From the NCBI GenBank assembly GCA_024138025.1, contig JAMXBD010002477.1:62001-126000 (forward strand): 64,000 nucleotides of DNA. Direction: 5' to 3'. The notes under the pieces are model-generated. The model did not search any database, was not told the DNA's origin, and saw nothing but the letters and a program-made list of their open reading frames with translations. Source of the DNA: Combretum micranthum (Eukaryota; Streptophyta; Magnoliopsida; Myrtales; Combretaceae). A program made the translations under genes and the position numbers. The first letter of the stretch is position 1. Each line of letters begins with the position of its first letter. Below, piece by piece: positions 46,115 to 58,099 of this stretch.

Positions 46115-46415
46115 TATTATAAATGGGTAAATTATGATAGAAAGTCACAACGTTTAGGGATAAGTTTATTTGAGGTCACAACAGTTCAAGTGGTTCATTT
46201 GAGGTCATAATGTTTAGAGAAATAAGTCAATTGAGGCCATCATTGACACGTGTCATAAAAGAAATCTTTAAATAGAACTCAGAAGATTTATTACGTTGTG
46301 ATATGTATGAATGATGACCTCAATTGACTCACTTTCCTAAATGTTGTGATATCAAATAAACCACTCAAAATGTTGTGACATTTAAGATGTCAGCAACTAG
46401 ACTGTTAAGGTTACT
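46115..46415. mobile_element. MITE-like inverted-repeat element, right end missing
   Basis: The left arm has GTCACAACGTTTAGGGATAAG, GAGGTCATAATGTTTAGAG and CAATTGAGG. The right arm carries the same words inverted (CCTCAATTG, CCTAAATGTTGTGA, ATGTTGTGACATTTAAG). It is closely related in wording to 51242-51625. The left tip reads GGGTAAATTATGAT; the matching right tip is not found. Confidence 0.55.
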
Positions 46416-46829
46416 AATATCGTCACTCCACTACTTGACTTGACAACAAAAAACGCATAACAAAATCCTTTTATATTTCTTAGTGGTGGATATTCATCAC
46501 TCTACAATGCCATCTTAGGCTAAACAACCCAAAATTCCCTAGGGATAATATTTGTCATCAAGCACCTTAAGTCTAAGTTCTCCATGCTAATGGGAGTAGG
46601 CATATTTACCTTTAAGCTTGACTAAAAGGAAGTAAACATATTTGAATAAGGAGTGGAGAGCAGGCTAGATACATGGGAGAGTTGGTTGAAGAGACAAACA
46701 ATTCAATTTAGAAATAATACTAAGTAGACAACGTAGTTAGTATAATCCTTATTTAAGCTCAAACAACAGTGATCTAGTTCCTATTCGCCCATTGTCATGC
46801 TGGATATTCCTTCATAGGTAATCATTGTT

Positions 46830-47940
46830 AAACAAAAAACAACTAGGCTATTACATGCAAGCGGAAGCAACATGGTAGGTTTCTAAATTGATTTTAAGCT
46901 CACTTAATCAACCATTATCTCTTATGCCAACTTATACCCAATTCATGTAATGTCAACAGTAGTAATAAAGAGATAAGGGAAGGAAGGCTTCCATCGTATT
47001 TAACGTGCAATTCAACCCTCTTCCTAGTCTCCATAGTCTACAATTGCCTCACTTAAGGAGGACTTCAAAAATGACTCAACAAGAGGACTTCAACAATTGC
47101 CTCACAATGAGAACTTCACTAATGCCTACACACATGTAAGACTTCACATAAATGTCTTAACACATGAAGACTTCACCTATTGCCTCAAACATATGAGGAC
47201 TTTACTAAAACACACAACAAAATACAAACAAAAAAGTGAATTGTGCCTCACAATATTTTCCAACTAAATTCACTATGGCATAATTCACATTGTCACTCAA
47301 ACTAACACAAATACAAATTGAGAGAGTATTTTCACATAATCTCTATCAATTAAGCCCTACTCTTGTACACAAAAACACTAAAAACACTTCTATTTATAAA
47401 CTCTCGAAACAAGCTAGCCGTTGCCCTTCAAAACAGCCACCAACGGTCGAATTTCAAAGATTGTAACAACAATTTTTAGCCTAGAAGTGAGCTGGTCCAA
47501 ATCGCATCCAAAATTGAGGGCACGGTCTTTCCCGTGGTAGTCATTGATCAATTTGACACTGGTTCATATTTTAGCTATATCTCTCTCATTCGGGCTCCAA
47601 TTGAGGTGATTTAAGATACTACAGAAAGCATATTAAGAGCTCTATATGTTTCATATTTTGAGATTTGAGAGATTCTAAAGAAATCAAGGCTTAAAATGTG
47701 CTTGAAGTAACTTGTAATAACAAGTAAAACAAAAACACAAACTTATATATGCACACATGGCTTAAACATATCACAAATACGTTTTGCTTATTAAATGTAG
47801 CTCAACTAAGTTGTGAAGCATTTTCTTATCAAAACAAGATTGTAATCTCCACATGATTCAATAATCATGTGTCACCTTAACATTGACTTAAACACCAAGT
47901 TGGTCAAACAAAATAAGAGACAGTTCACCACTGAGAGGGT
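46830..47940 (-). repeat. Relic SIRE-like copia LTR
   Basis: On the minus strand the order matches the LTR at 301-1495: a TATA box (GTTTATAAATAGAAG, about 47393-47379), a row of GAAGTCCTC / GAGGCAATTG units, then GGGTTGAATTGCACGTTAAAT and CCCTTATCTCTTTA. The GAAGTCCTC/GAGGCAATT unit is repeated about six times, period about 27 bp, at 47043-47212. Neither end nor a target duplication is resolved, so the borders are rough. Confidence 0.45.
47043..47212. repeat. Degenerate tandem repeat, about 27-bp units
   Basis: Six imperfect copies of a unit containing TTGCCTCA, then GAGGACTTCA (or AAGACTTCA), one after another. They sit inside the relic LTR. A single unit of the same type is at about 1251-1272 in the first LTR. 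Confidence 0.7.
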
Positions 47941-48533
47941 AGTGATGATAAAAGAAGAAGTGAAAAGGTTGCTAAAATCGACTTCATTAAGGAGAATTTG
48001 TACCCTACATGGCTAACAAATACAATGTTAGTCAAAAGGTTTTAATGGAAAATGGTGAACATGTATTAACTTCATCGTTCTTATTAAAATTTGCTCGAAG
48101 TATTGTTTCCTTCTACCTTGGATGGAATAGTAAATAATAATAATATTATAATAATAACAACAACAACAACAACAAACATTTTAAATACCATAAATAAAAT
48201 CCAAACTGCTGTATCAAGTCATAAGAATAGAATCTAAACATACAAAACATAATTCAAGTACGTTGATTGTTGTCTAGATATTAGAAATGATAAAATGAGA
48301 AAAAAAAAATAGTCAGTTGATTAGAAGGTTCGTCTAGACCATGAGAATGTGGCCTACAAACTCAATCCTACTAAGGTAAGTTAATAAAATTTCCAACTGT
48401 AAAATTGAGTTGGGCTAAACATGTAGAAGGTTGGGTTAATATATGATTATGCGCATAACCACTAGGCGATCTCCCATAAGATTGTGGTTGTGGATAGATA
48501 GAATAAAATTGGCCCATCAGCATTTGATGTTAG

Positions 48534-49318
48534 TAGGGATGTCATCGAGTGGGTCTTTATAGTGCTCCTGATCCGTTAAAAACCCTATAGGGTTCAACCC
48601 TGTAGGGTTTTAAGGTCGAGTTTGGATATATAGTAGACATCTTATAAGGTTATAGGGTCGGATTTGGATCATATAAGAAACCTAATAGATATTCGACAGC
48701 ATGGTATAATGATTTAAATAAATAAATAAAACCATTGCTAAAGGAGCAATAAGAGAAAATAAGATATATATAAGCTATCATTTTTTTATGCCCTTGAGAT
48801 GTTTTTTCTTTTATGCTCACTAAACTAGTTAAAGATTTTGCAACTTTTTATTAAAATTTGTTCAATTCATGTTTACTTTAATATTATTTGATGTCTATTA
48901 TATTTTACCTCCAATATAAGATTTAATTTAACCATGTCCTTAAAGTTTTATGCCATTGTCTATGTCTCATTAGTAATATATTTATGTGTTTAAATATTAA
49001 ATCATAAATATGGTCTGCCACATATTTTATATATCCACATGTATCTTTTTATTTTTAAATATCTAAAAAACTTATGTTAGAAGTATTGGCTTCTCTTAAA
49101 TTTATTATTAAAATTTGAAAATATATTGAAAAAAAAAATGGGGTTATAGTATTATAGGGTTGGGTTCAGGGTTTTAAAGCAATAACTATATGGCAGGTTT
49201 GAATATAGTATGAAAATCCGATAGGGTTATAGGGTTGGGTTTAGAAGATACTATAAGGTAACGAGTCGAGTTTCGGGTTTATATCATCGGTTTGAAACCC
49301 GACTCAATTATATCCTTA
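48534..49318. mobile_element. Short hAT-type element (785 bp)
   Basis: The left end is TAGGGATGTCATCGAGTGGGT; the right end, read inward, is TAAGGATATAATTGAGTCGGG. The 8-bp flanks GATGTTAG (48526-48533) and GTTGTTAG (49319-49326) match at seven of eight positions, the target-site size of hAT elements. Subterminal DNA is rich in CCTATAGGGTT words near both ends. Non-coding. Confidence 0.85.
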
Positions 49319-49326
49319 GTTGTTAG

Positions 49327-51231
49327 CAAATCAACATATGCGGTTATCTCATCTGCACAATAAGAGACCCTCCAAACATATTTATTTGAGCCACTTAGCA
49401 TGCCCCGCAAACTGACTAAAGCTCATACTCATAAACATACTCATTTGCTGTTGCGTATCATCGAAACACTTAAGTAAGGTATCATATTTTGCTTACTGCA
49501 ACCCATGCCTTTCGTATATCTAAACTTATGATCTTAATTACCCATTATGGTCATCTTAGACACCACTTTTGCACCTTCTTCTTATACTTATGATTGTACA
49601 AATCCTTTTTCTCCACATTTTTACTATAACCATAAAACAATAGTTATATAAAACTATAAAAAAAAAAAAAATGAGATGAACTACAATTTTACTTGATAAT
49701 TAATGTACTTACATGGTTAGTGTGTGCACATTCACTGATTCATTCACTAGTGCCACCATGGTACTTATGAAGTGAGCTCCTAAAAAATGCGTGCCGACTT
49801 TTTATAGATTACCAATCGAACAAAACCATTAAAGCTACTTGACAAGTATCGGATTTCACAAACATTGAATGATACAAGAAACATACCTTTAATTCCTTCA
49901 AATACTTCAATGAATGAGTCTCTGCTGTATGAGTATGTTTTTGTTTTGACAGGTTCATGGTATTGATAGAGGATGTTTCTATTAAAAAAAAAAAAAAAGA
50001 ATACTTACACATGAGCAGAAAGAATTAATAACGTCGAATGCTCTATACATGTAAATAAAACATCTAAATGTTACCTTATATTTCTTACTATTCTAAAAAA
50101 AATAACACAATTTAACCCAACATTGTGGTCGATACTTTAAACAGTGTAGTACGGCCTTGCGAGTATCCTTGGGTCCATGTTGCTTCAAATAATAACTGTT
50201 AAAGGAGATACATACACTAGAGAATGTTATGGAGCCTTTTGATTAAGTACATCCCACCAAACTTGGCTACCCAACAATGAAGCATCAAAATATTGTCGTT
50301 ACATTTGAAAACATCATTAAAATGATATTGATTAAAAAGTTGAAAGTTTAATATTAAAGGTATCTCTATGCACCATGACTTTTCTAAACACCATTTCTCA
50401 TGTATTTTGATCTATAACATATCATGTATACCTCAATCCACTAAAGCAATCAATGATATCTCTTGCCTATTTCATACCTAATCTAACTTGCTAGCAAGTG
50501 TACATATTCCCTAGTGATGATGTAGTTATCTTTACCAACTTTTTTAAATTCTAGTTGAGGCCATCAATTATTTGTACATAGAAACTTTTCACAACATTTA
50601 CCCTGTAAGTAACACATGTCTTCTTTTTATTAGCAACTTGTTTGAACCTAGCGTCATTAGTGATAGCATCCTCAATGACCTAAAAGAAATCATCATGGTT
50701 AGAAGAAGGAAAAATTACAAAAACATAGTTTTAATTATAGTCAAAAAATTAAAATAACCTATCGGTCATAGTTTGGCTCTTACTGATCATGTCGTTACTT
50801 CTCATTTCCATCTCAAATGCCCTAATTTTGTTAAACAACCTTAATCCTTGAACTCAACATGTTTGAAAATCTTATTGAACCATCCATCCTACAACAATGT
50901 TAATATTATGATTAGTTGGATGAAAGGAAAAAAAATGCCAAAATAATTAATGATAGCAAATATAACATTGAAAATAATGCCAAGTATGACTAATTTATTC
51001 ATCCTCATCTTCCTCTATACTACCATCATTGTTATTCGTTAAGGCTATATCTTCGCCTGGATTCGAAAGTCAAGTCAAACTTCCTAAATATTTATATATA
51101 TATATATATAAGCATATGCTAATAGAAACCTTCCAAGGTATACTTACCCTTATTTCAATGCATCATCAATTGAGGATATTAGTTATTTCATTATGGAATA
51201 GACTTAATCATACAAATGTAGATGGTTAACC
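49327..51231. other. Intergenic DNA without recognised genes
   Basis: Open frames are short and without motifs. A-runs at about 49658-49671 and 49983-49997, and (TA)n at about 51089-51110. It may be a decayed transposon body, but no terminus or domain was found. Confidence 0.4.
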
Positions 51232-51241
51232 TTTTAAACTA

Positions 51242-51625
51242 GGATAAATTACACTAGAAGATTACAATGTTTGAGGATAAGTTCATCTTAGGTCATAACA
51301 TTTCGAAAATTTTAAAAGAGGTCACAATGTTTAGTGAGTAAATTTATTTTAGGTTACAATATTTTTGAGTGGTTTAAAAAGATATCACAATATTTATAGA
51401 AGTAGGTCAATTAAGGTCACTTTTGGCACGTGTTAATAAGAGAAATATTTAATTAACACTCATAAATCTTCTTTTAAAGACCCATTGACACCTATCAATA
51501 GGAAAAATATTTAACTAAATCTTAGAAGACCTCTTTTCCAAACGTTATAACCTCTTTGAACTTTCGAAACATTATGACCTAAAGTGAATTTACCTCCAAA
51601 TTGTGACATTTCGATGAATTTATCC
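51242..51625. mobile_element. MULE-like MITE with inverted-repeat structure (384 bp)
   Basis: The ends are GGATAAATT and AATTTATCC. The arms are mutually inverted over most of their length (AGGTCA, CATAACATTT, CACAATG words). The flanks TTTTAAACTA (51232-51241) and TTTTAAGCTA (51626-51635) match at nine of ten bases. Target duplications of 9-10 bp and long inverted arms fit a Mutator-derived MITE. Non-coding. Confidence 0.75.
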
Positions 51626-51635
51626 TTTTAAGCTA

Positions 51636-53930
51636 TTACCCAATCACCACTAGGCCTTTTGGGGTAGCACATACCTACAAGTACATAAGGATCATTGTCA
51701 TACATGTTTGCCTTATCCTTATGTGTATCATGTCTTTATTTATATTTATGGCAAGTGATTGGTGTGTGCCAAACCACCAACACATGACTAGGTACACCAA
51801 TGAAACCTGCTAATAATGCAGATTTTATTAATTCAAAACTTAGAAAAATATACATATTTGAAAAAAAAAATTGTCAAATTTCGGAATGATGTTTATTACT
51901 ATTGTTTTATATGGTTGTAAAAGCTATTATCATAATTGTACTAAAATATTCACACAACACCTTTAATTTAAATTTTCAATCACTAAACATGCATTTATTA
52001 CTTAATATTTTCTTGGTTTTCTATTCAACTAAGTTGTCAAACTAATTTTTTTTATATATTTTTTTGTTTGAATCTTCAATTTTTTTTTTAAATCTTATAA
52101 AGCTAGTATATTGGCAACTCTTTGATTTTCAAAAAATAGACACTCATTTTTCTTGTGGAAAGACCAACTCTTTTTTCGTGACAAGCATCCCCTAGTATAT
52201 ATTGACTATAAATAATATGTTATAAGTAAAATCACCTTAGTTGCATTTACGATGCATAATATATATATATATATCAAAGACATGAATTGCATCCACTACA
52301 TGATACAAAATGTGGACATAATAAAGTAAATGAAATATTAAAAAAAAAGTGAATTGCATCTATTTAATTTTTGGAAAACATAGAGTGATAAAAAAAAAAA
52401 CTTATTAACTTATAATAGAAATTTATATCACATAAAAGAATTGAAGGCATTTCTATCACATTAAGCATATGAGGTATTAACGTTTTAGGATGTGTCACCA
52501 AAAACTTGAAACAAACTTTTTATTTGATGTTTCTTGGACAAAAAAAAAAAAAAAAAAAAAAAATTAAACACACAGCAATAAGGAAAAAAAAAAAAAAAAA
52601 CTACACATTAGATTTAGGTGGATTAACATATGTGTCATGATTGCATTTGCCTAAAATGTACTATGACCAACCATATTTTTATTAGCTGATAAGTATTTAT
52701 AGTTTTAACTTTGAAGTAGTATCTTTGTGTGAACATCTAATTTTGTCCCAATTTTTTCTTTCTATACATAGTGAAAAAAAAACCTTAAAAAGTAATTAGT
52801 GACACACATATATTTCTAAAATATTATATTTACAAATACACAATATTTAAAACAACATGAACAATAATAAATATCAATGACACAAACATTTCCCTCAATA
52901 AAATAAATGAATTTTTTTTATGTTGAGATGAAACAAACATATTGAAAGAAAATAGAAGAAATAAAAAAACAAAGGACTTACAAATTTAGTGAGAGTAAAA
53001 GAATTTGTAGCTTTGGGTGAAACAAATAGCAACCACTTGAATTGAATATATGCAAGAATAAGGCATGCTGACAAGGTAGATGTAGAATTTACGAGAAAAA
53101 GAAGGGGTAGATGACCATGCAATTAATGACCATGGTGTTTATTCAATTTGATAGTTAGATAACTCAATTATTAGTACTACTATTGTCATCACCACCACCA
53201 TTCTCGGCTCTCTCTTCCTACCCTATTTAATAGGATATATTAAAAATACAAAATTAATCTCTTGTGAAATGACAATGGGTAGGAAACTAATTTTACTTTT
53301 GCTAAAGTACTTTTATTGCATTCCATAGGGACATGGTTCGTATAAGATTTTTAAGATCAAAGTAAAAAAACAATTGGCTATGGAATCTTCTCTCTTACGA
53401 TTGATTAGCTACCTTTTGTCCAATTTTTTGTATTGTAATGTGCCTTTAATTAAGGTCTCACCTGCTTTGTATACACACACAAGAAAATAGAAATAATTTT
53501 TTTGTTTAGGACACTTGTTGATAATAATTACTTAAATAAGATCGAACTCAAAATAATTATCAATATACGACACTAAAACCACAGTTTTAACACGGGGTAT
53601 GGAATGATATATGTTTAGATGTATATGGTTAAACATGGACATTCGAGTTAGCTGTTGAGTGTGTAGTGCACTTGGCAGCTTAATTATTGCAACTTGGATC
53701 GTTAAGTATGCAATGCACTTGGTAATTGTTCAGTGTGTAGTGCACATTTAATTTATGATTGGGACAAATTGATAGGTGTGAAAAGAACCTTATTTCTAGT
53801 ACTAATTGGATATAGTTTTGTATGGATTTTATGTGAATTTATCAAGAAAAGTATACTTAAGTACTTAATATTTGATTCAAGATTTAAAGAAGATATTTGA
53901 AAGATTTAAGGATGACACGAGCAAAAACAA
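51636..53930. other. AT-rich intergenic DNA without recognised genes
   Basis: Holds long A-runs (about 52540-52563 and 52585-52601), (TA)n at about 52258-52274, and three copies of a GTGTAGTGCAC / GCAATGCACTT-like word within 53655-53750. No gene is supported. Confidence 0.4.
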
Positions 53931-53939
53931 GGTGAAATT

Positions 53940-55137
53940 CGTCAAATGGTCAAAGTATAGAAAAGAGTAATTTTTACATGTGCATAACCTTCAGTATGAC
54001 CATGTAGACACTAGTGCTGGAGACAAAAAGTGACAAGATATATCTTAAAGTGTGCCTCAACAACTGCACAAATTGTACAGAGAGTAGTGCTGAAGGAGAA
54101 AATTCGACCAGAGAAGAAAAGAAGGAATTTTAGAGTGCACAACCTCGAGTACAGCCATACAGGAGGTTGTGTAGACCACCTTTATTTCCAAAAATAATAC
54201 TGCTTTATTTCATAATGAAGGAATAATATTATCATTCTTAAACATTCTAAAACCCTATGAGAGCAAAATTACGAGCTTCAAGAGGAGAAGTACAAGGAGA
54301 TCATTGAAGATCACAAAACATTAAAGGGTTTTATCATGCTTAATCTTTACTTATCTATTTCTTGTGCTTTTATTTTAAATAGGGAGTAAATTTTTCATGC
54401 CCTAGTCTTGTGAAACCCTAAACGATATATTGTAATTAATGTTTGATCAATATTATAGATGTTCTTGAATCTATTCATGTATTTTAATTGTTTTATAATA
54501 AATTGTGGCTAGATTTATTACATGTTTCATTTTTGTTAGATCAAAAGAGGTTTCATCTAACAAGATAGATCCTCATGAATAGAGGATTTGCGTTTTTTAC
54601 CTAGAGGTAGGAAAACTTCAGATTTTTGCAATAAAGATTTGATTTTTAATTAGGGCTTTTGCTCTTTAATGCAATCTTGTAGGGTGTTGGTGAGGGAGAG
54701 GTCTTTGCTATCTCGTATAAGATTAGGAATCAATTAACTCGAGAAAGTAGTTGATTTAACTTTGGATCCCTATAGTTCAAGAACTACATAATTGTTAATC
54801 AATCTATTATCATGAGATTTTGAAGTTTAGGATGAATCAAGATTAAGATATGGTTTTGTGATTGAATTAATCTTGTGAAAAAACACTCAAAATCAATTCT
54901 AGGGCTTAGTAATCTAGTTTATTGGTTGATTAGTGATTTTAGTTAATACTCACACTTAAAGACTTAAGCTAGATAATAGAGAAAAGGCACTACTAGTACT
55001 TGCTCTTTAGATCCTTGTGGACAACACCCATTTTAATTCTATACTACTCTAGATAGGTATACTTGTCTAGGTCAATCGTAGGAATTAACTTAGATTTATA
55101 AATTTTATAATTTGATACGATCGATAGTAGCGCATCA
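53940..55137 (+). repeat. Relic Athila-like gypsy LTR
   Basis: The right part has the wording of plant Athila/related LTR tails: TTTAGATCCTTGTGGACAACACCC (about 55007-55030), then TACTTGTCTAGG and a TTGATACGATCGATAGTAGCGCATCA-type end at 55137. There is no PBS (TGGCGCC) directly behind it, so it is a solo or truncated LTR. The left border is a guess. Confidence 0.4.
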
Positions 55138-55532
55138 CAAATCAACTTTAAAAGTATTACTATTGTCTTTCAATTTACTAGACATTTCCACATTTGTTTA
55201 AGCAACAACTTAAATTTCATGCATTGCTAAGTCATGAGTGGAAATCGTGATAAACTTGTGAAAATGATATATTGCCTTTTATAACCACATATAAGGATAG
55301 TAGTAAAAATTGATATCACAATTTACACCTGTGATTTATATAAAATATTCATATGGCGTTTCATAGATGTGATTTTGTGATGGTATTTTGTTAATTAAAT
55401 TCGTCCAATTTGTATATTGACGATTTTTTTTTATAGCAAAGGTATACATGTGTTAGACTCTAAGAAAATACGATAGATATTATTCTTCCGATCTTTTAGT
55501 TTTCATTTATAGTCCTTACATTATGCTTTTCT
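55138..55532. other. Spacer between relic LTR and hAT-like relic
   Basis: About 400 bp with no recognised feature. Confidence 0.4.
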
Positions 55533-56315
55533 TAAGGTGTATGCAGTGCAGTTCAGTCCGATTTGTTTCCCTATCCGAACCGAATCATATATTACTTTTT
55601 TTTCTTTTTAAATTTGAATCTAATCATATAGTTCTGTTTAGAATTTTTTCAAACAAATAAAGGGGTTTGGTATGGTTTAGTTTGTTGTTCCAATCGCTTT
55701 TTATTCTTAAAATCAAAATACATTCTATCAAAAAACTTTAATTACATATTTTTTATCACTAATACAAATATAAACAATAATATTTGAAATTAATTATTTA
55801 CCTATTACTTATAGTAGGGGAGAGATTTCATCTATCATAAAGTTATAATTATACATAACTATAATGACATATATGGCTTGATAAAATATAAATATGTTAT
55901 CCTAATATGAGATGCAAGTTTTAATTTGCTATAGATTTTTAATTAACACACTATCAATTATATAAACCAATAAGTGATTAAGTAATGGAAGTTGATTAAT
56001 TAGTAAGACAAATAAAAAAAAAAAAAGAATGTTTAGAATGCTAGAAGCTAAAATATGTGAATTATTTTATTTATAGACACATCATAATAATCAAAATATG
56101 ATATGACTATTTTAATATCATTTTCATGAATAATACATATCTAAATAAAAAAAATTAAAAAAATTAATTTTTTAATAAAACAATTACATAAAAGAAAATA
56201 ATATGTTTGAGATTTTTTTTAAATGTATAACAATTCGGTTTGGTTTAGGGTCCTGAACCACTTACTCTTCATCGAACCGAACAGTGAATTGATCAGTTTA
56301 AAAAAAATAAAAAAC
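55533..56315. mobile_element. Diverged hAT-type relic, related to 57257-58041
   Basis: It begins TAAGGTGTATGCAGTGCAGTTCAG, comparable with the left end of the element at 57257. It shares internal blocks in order (TTTAATTTGCTATAG, TATCAATTATATAAACCAATAAG, GAAGTTGATTAATTAGTAA, GAATGCTAGA-GCTAAAAT, TCGAACCGAACAG). The right terminus is missing. Confidence 0.65.
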
Positions 56316-57256
56316 ATAAATACACATTTAGCTCCAAATTGCTTGCATCCGAGCAATATACCATTCATTTTATAGTACATTTTATCACAAATTAATCCCT
56401 GCTGTAGATGTTGGTAACTGCATTCTTTTTGTTAAATTCAATAGCCAAATGAAAAAAAAAAGGAAAAAGAAAAAGCAAACCTTTTTCCTTTTATTTTTAA
56501 AGTTTCAATGGGAAAAAGGAAAAGAAAATATAAAAGAAGAAAACTACTGTTGTTGGGAGTGGAAGCCCGATAACCTAAAATCATGACGCCCCTTGTAAAA
56601 CCGTTTTTAGCTACTATATCTAGCATTAACAATTTAAGACCTGACCCATAAACCTAGATAAATCAAGACATATATACCAAGTATGATTAAGTAACATGAA
56701 TTGCCAGTGCTAACTATATCATATAAATATGATTTTTTATATAATATTTTAGATAATCATTTTAAATAATGATGAAACTATTTTTTGACATTTAGAATTT
56801 TTTAAATCATATTTTTATTTCCTTTTGGCAAAATTCCCCACATATTTATTTGATGACAAGATGTCTATTATTGAAGCGTTACATCATGAGTAAAAAACAT
56901 GTTTACAATTTTAAGAAAAAATTATAAAAATACAAATTAGACAAAAATTACAAAATTACCATCGTTATATTACAATATACAGATTTGCACAAGTATTACA
57001 TTTGTAACATGCAATATAGCAATGTACTTTTGCAAACTTTTAAAAAATAGGTGTATCGCAATAATTACATGTGTATCGTATGTTCAATATATGGTATACG
57101 AAAAACCCTTTTATATAGGGATGGCAATTATGTAATTATTTTTATGCAAATTATATTTATGTAATATTTTTTATAGATGATTAAACATAAAATAATTTGG
57201 CCGTATCATTACAAGAGCTTTCTAACATAAAATATTTGAATAATGATACTTCTTAC

Positions 57257-58041
57257 TAGGGGTGTGCACGGTACAGTTCAGTTCGGCTTGCTCCTTGAAC
57301 CAAACCGTACCATATTTTATGGTTCGTTTTTTTTTAAACTAAACTTGGTTTGGTTCGTAATTTTTTGAATAAAAAATAAATAGTTCGGTATAGATTGGTT
57401 TGTGGTTTGAACCTTTTTATTCATAAAATATAAAACATATTCTATCGAAAAACTTCAATTATATATTTCTTATCACGAATGCAAATAAAAATAATAATAA
57501 TTAAAATTAATCATTTACCAAATGAACATGCAAAACTTTTGGAAGGGACTTTATCCCAATATAAGACACAAAATTTAATTCATTGTATGCTTCTAATTAA
57601 CATATTATCAATTATATAAATCAATAAGTAACTAAATAATAGAAGTTGATTAATTAGTAATACAAATGGAAAAAAAATATTCAAGAGTTAGAATACTAGA
57701 GGCTAAAATCTAAAATATATCTTATTTGTAGACAACATAACAATTAAAATATAACATGACAAATCTAATTTTGTTCTCATAAATGATACAAATCTAAGTC
57801 ATAAATTTTAAAAACAATTAATTTTTTAAATGAAATAATAAAGAGTAAAATAATATGTTTAATTTTTTTAAAATATATAAAATGGTTCGGTTCGGTTCAG
57901 GATCTCGAACCGAACAGCTCACTGTTTGCTTTTCATCGAACCGAACAATTAGATAAAAGAATCGAAATTTTGGTTCGGTTCAATCCAATCTGATTCGATT
58001 TACGATTCAATCTTTTTTTTTTTTTTTTTTGCATAGCCCTA
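57257..58041. mobile_element. Short hAT-type element (785 bp)
   Basis: The left end is TAGGGGTGTGCACGG; the right end, read inward, is TAGGGCTATGCAAAA. The 8-bp flanks CTTCTTAC (57249-57256) and CTTCTTAT (58042-58049) differ at one base. Subterminal GGTTCGGTT and ACCGAAC words recur near both ends. Non-coding, so mobilised in trans. It abuts copy B of the duplicated segment. Confidence 0.88.
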
Positions 58042-58099
58042 CTTCTTATTATATTATCATACATCGTTATTCCGGTGGTTTCCATTTATCAACTTTTCA

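Noticed and set aside
53655..53750. Three spaced GTAGTGCAC-like words, considered as a CRISPR-like array
   Set aside because: The copies are imperfect and unevenly spaced, and the DNA is plant nuclear. More likely decayed LTR or simple local duplication.
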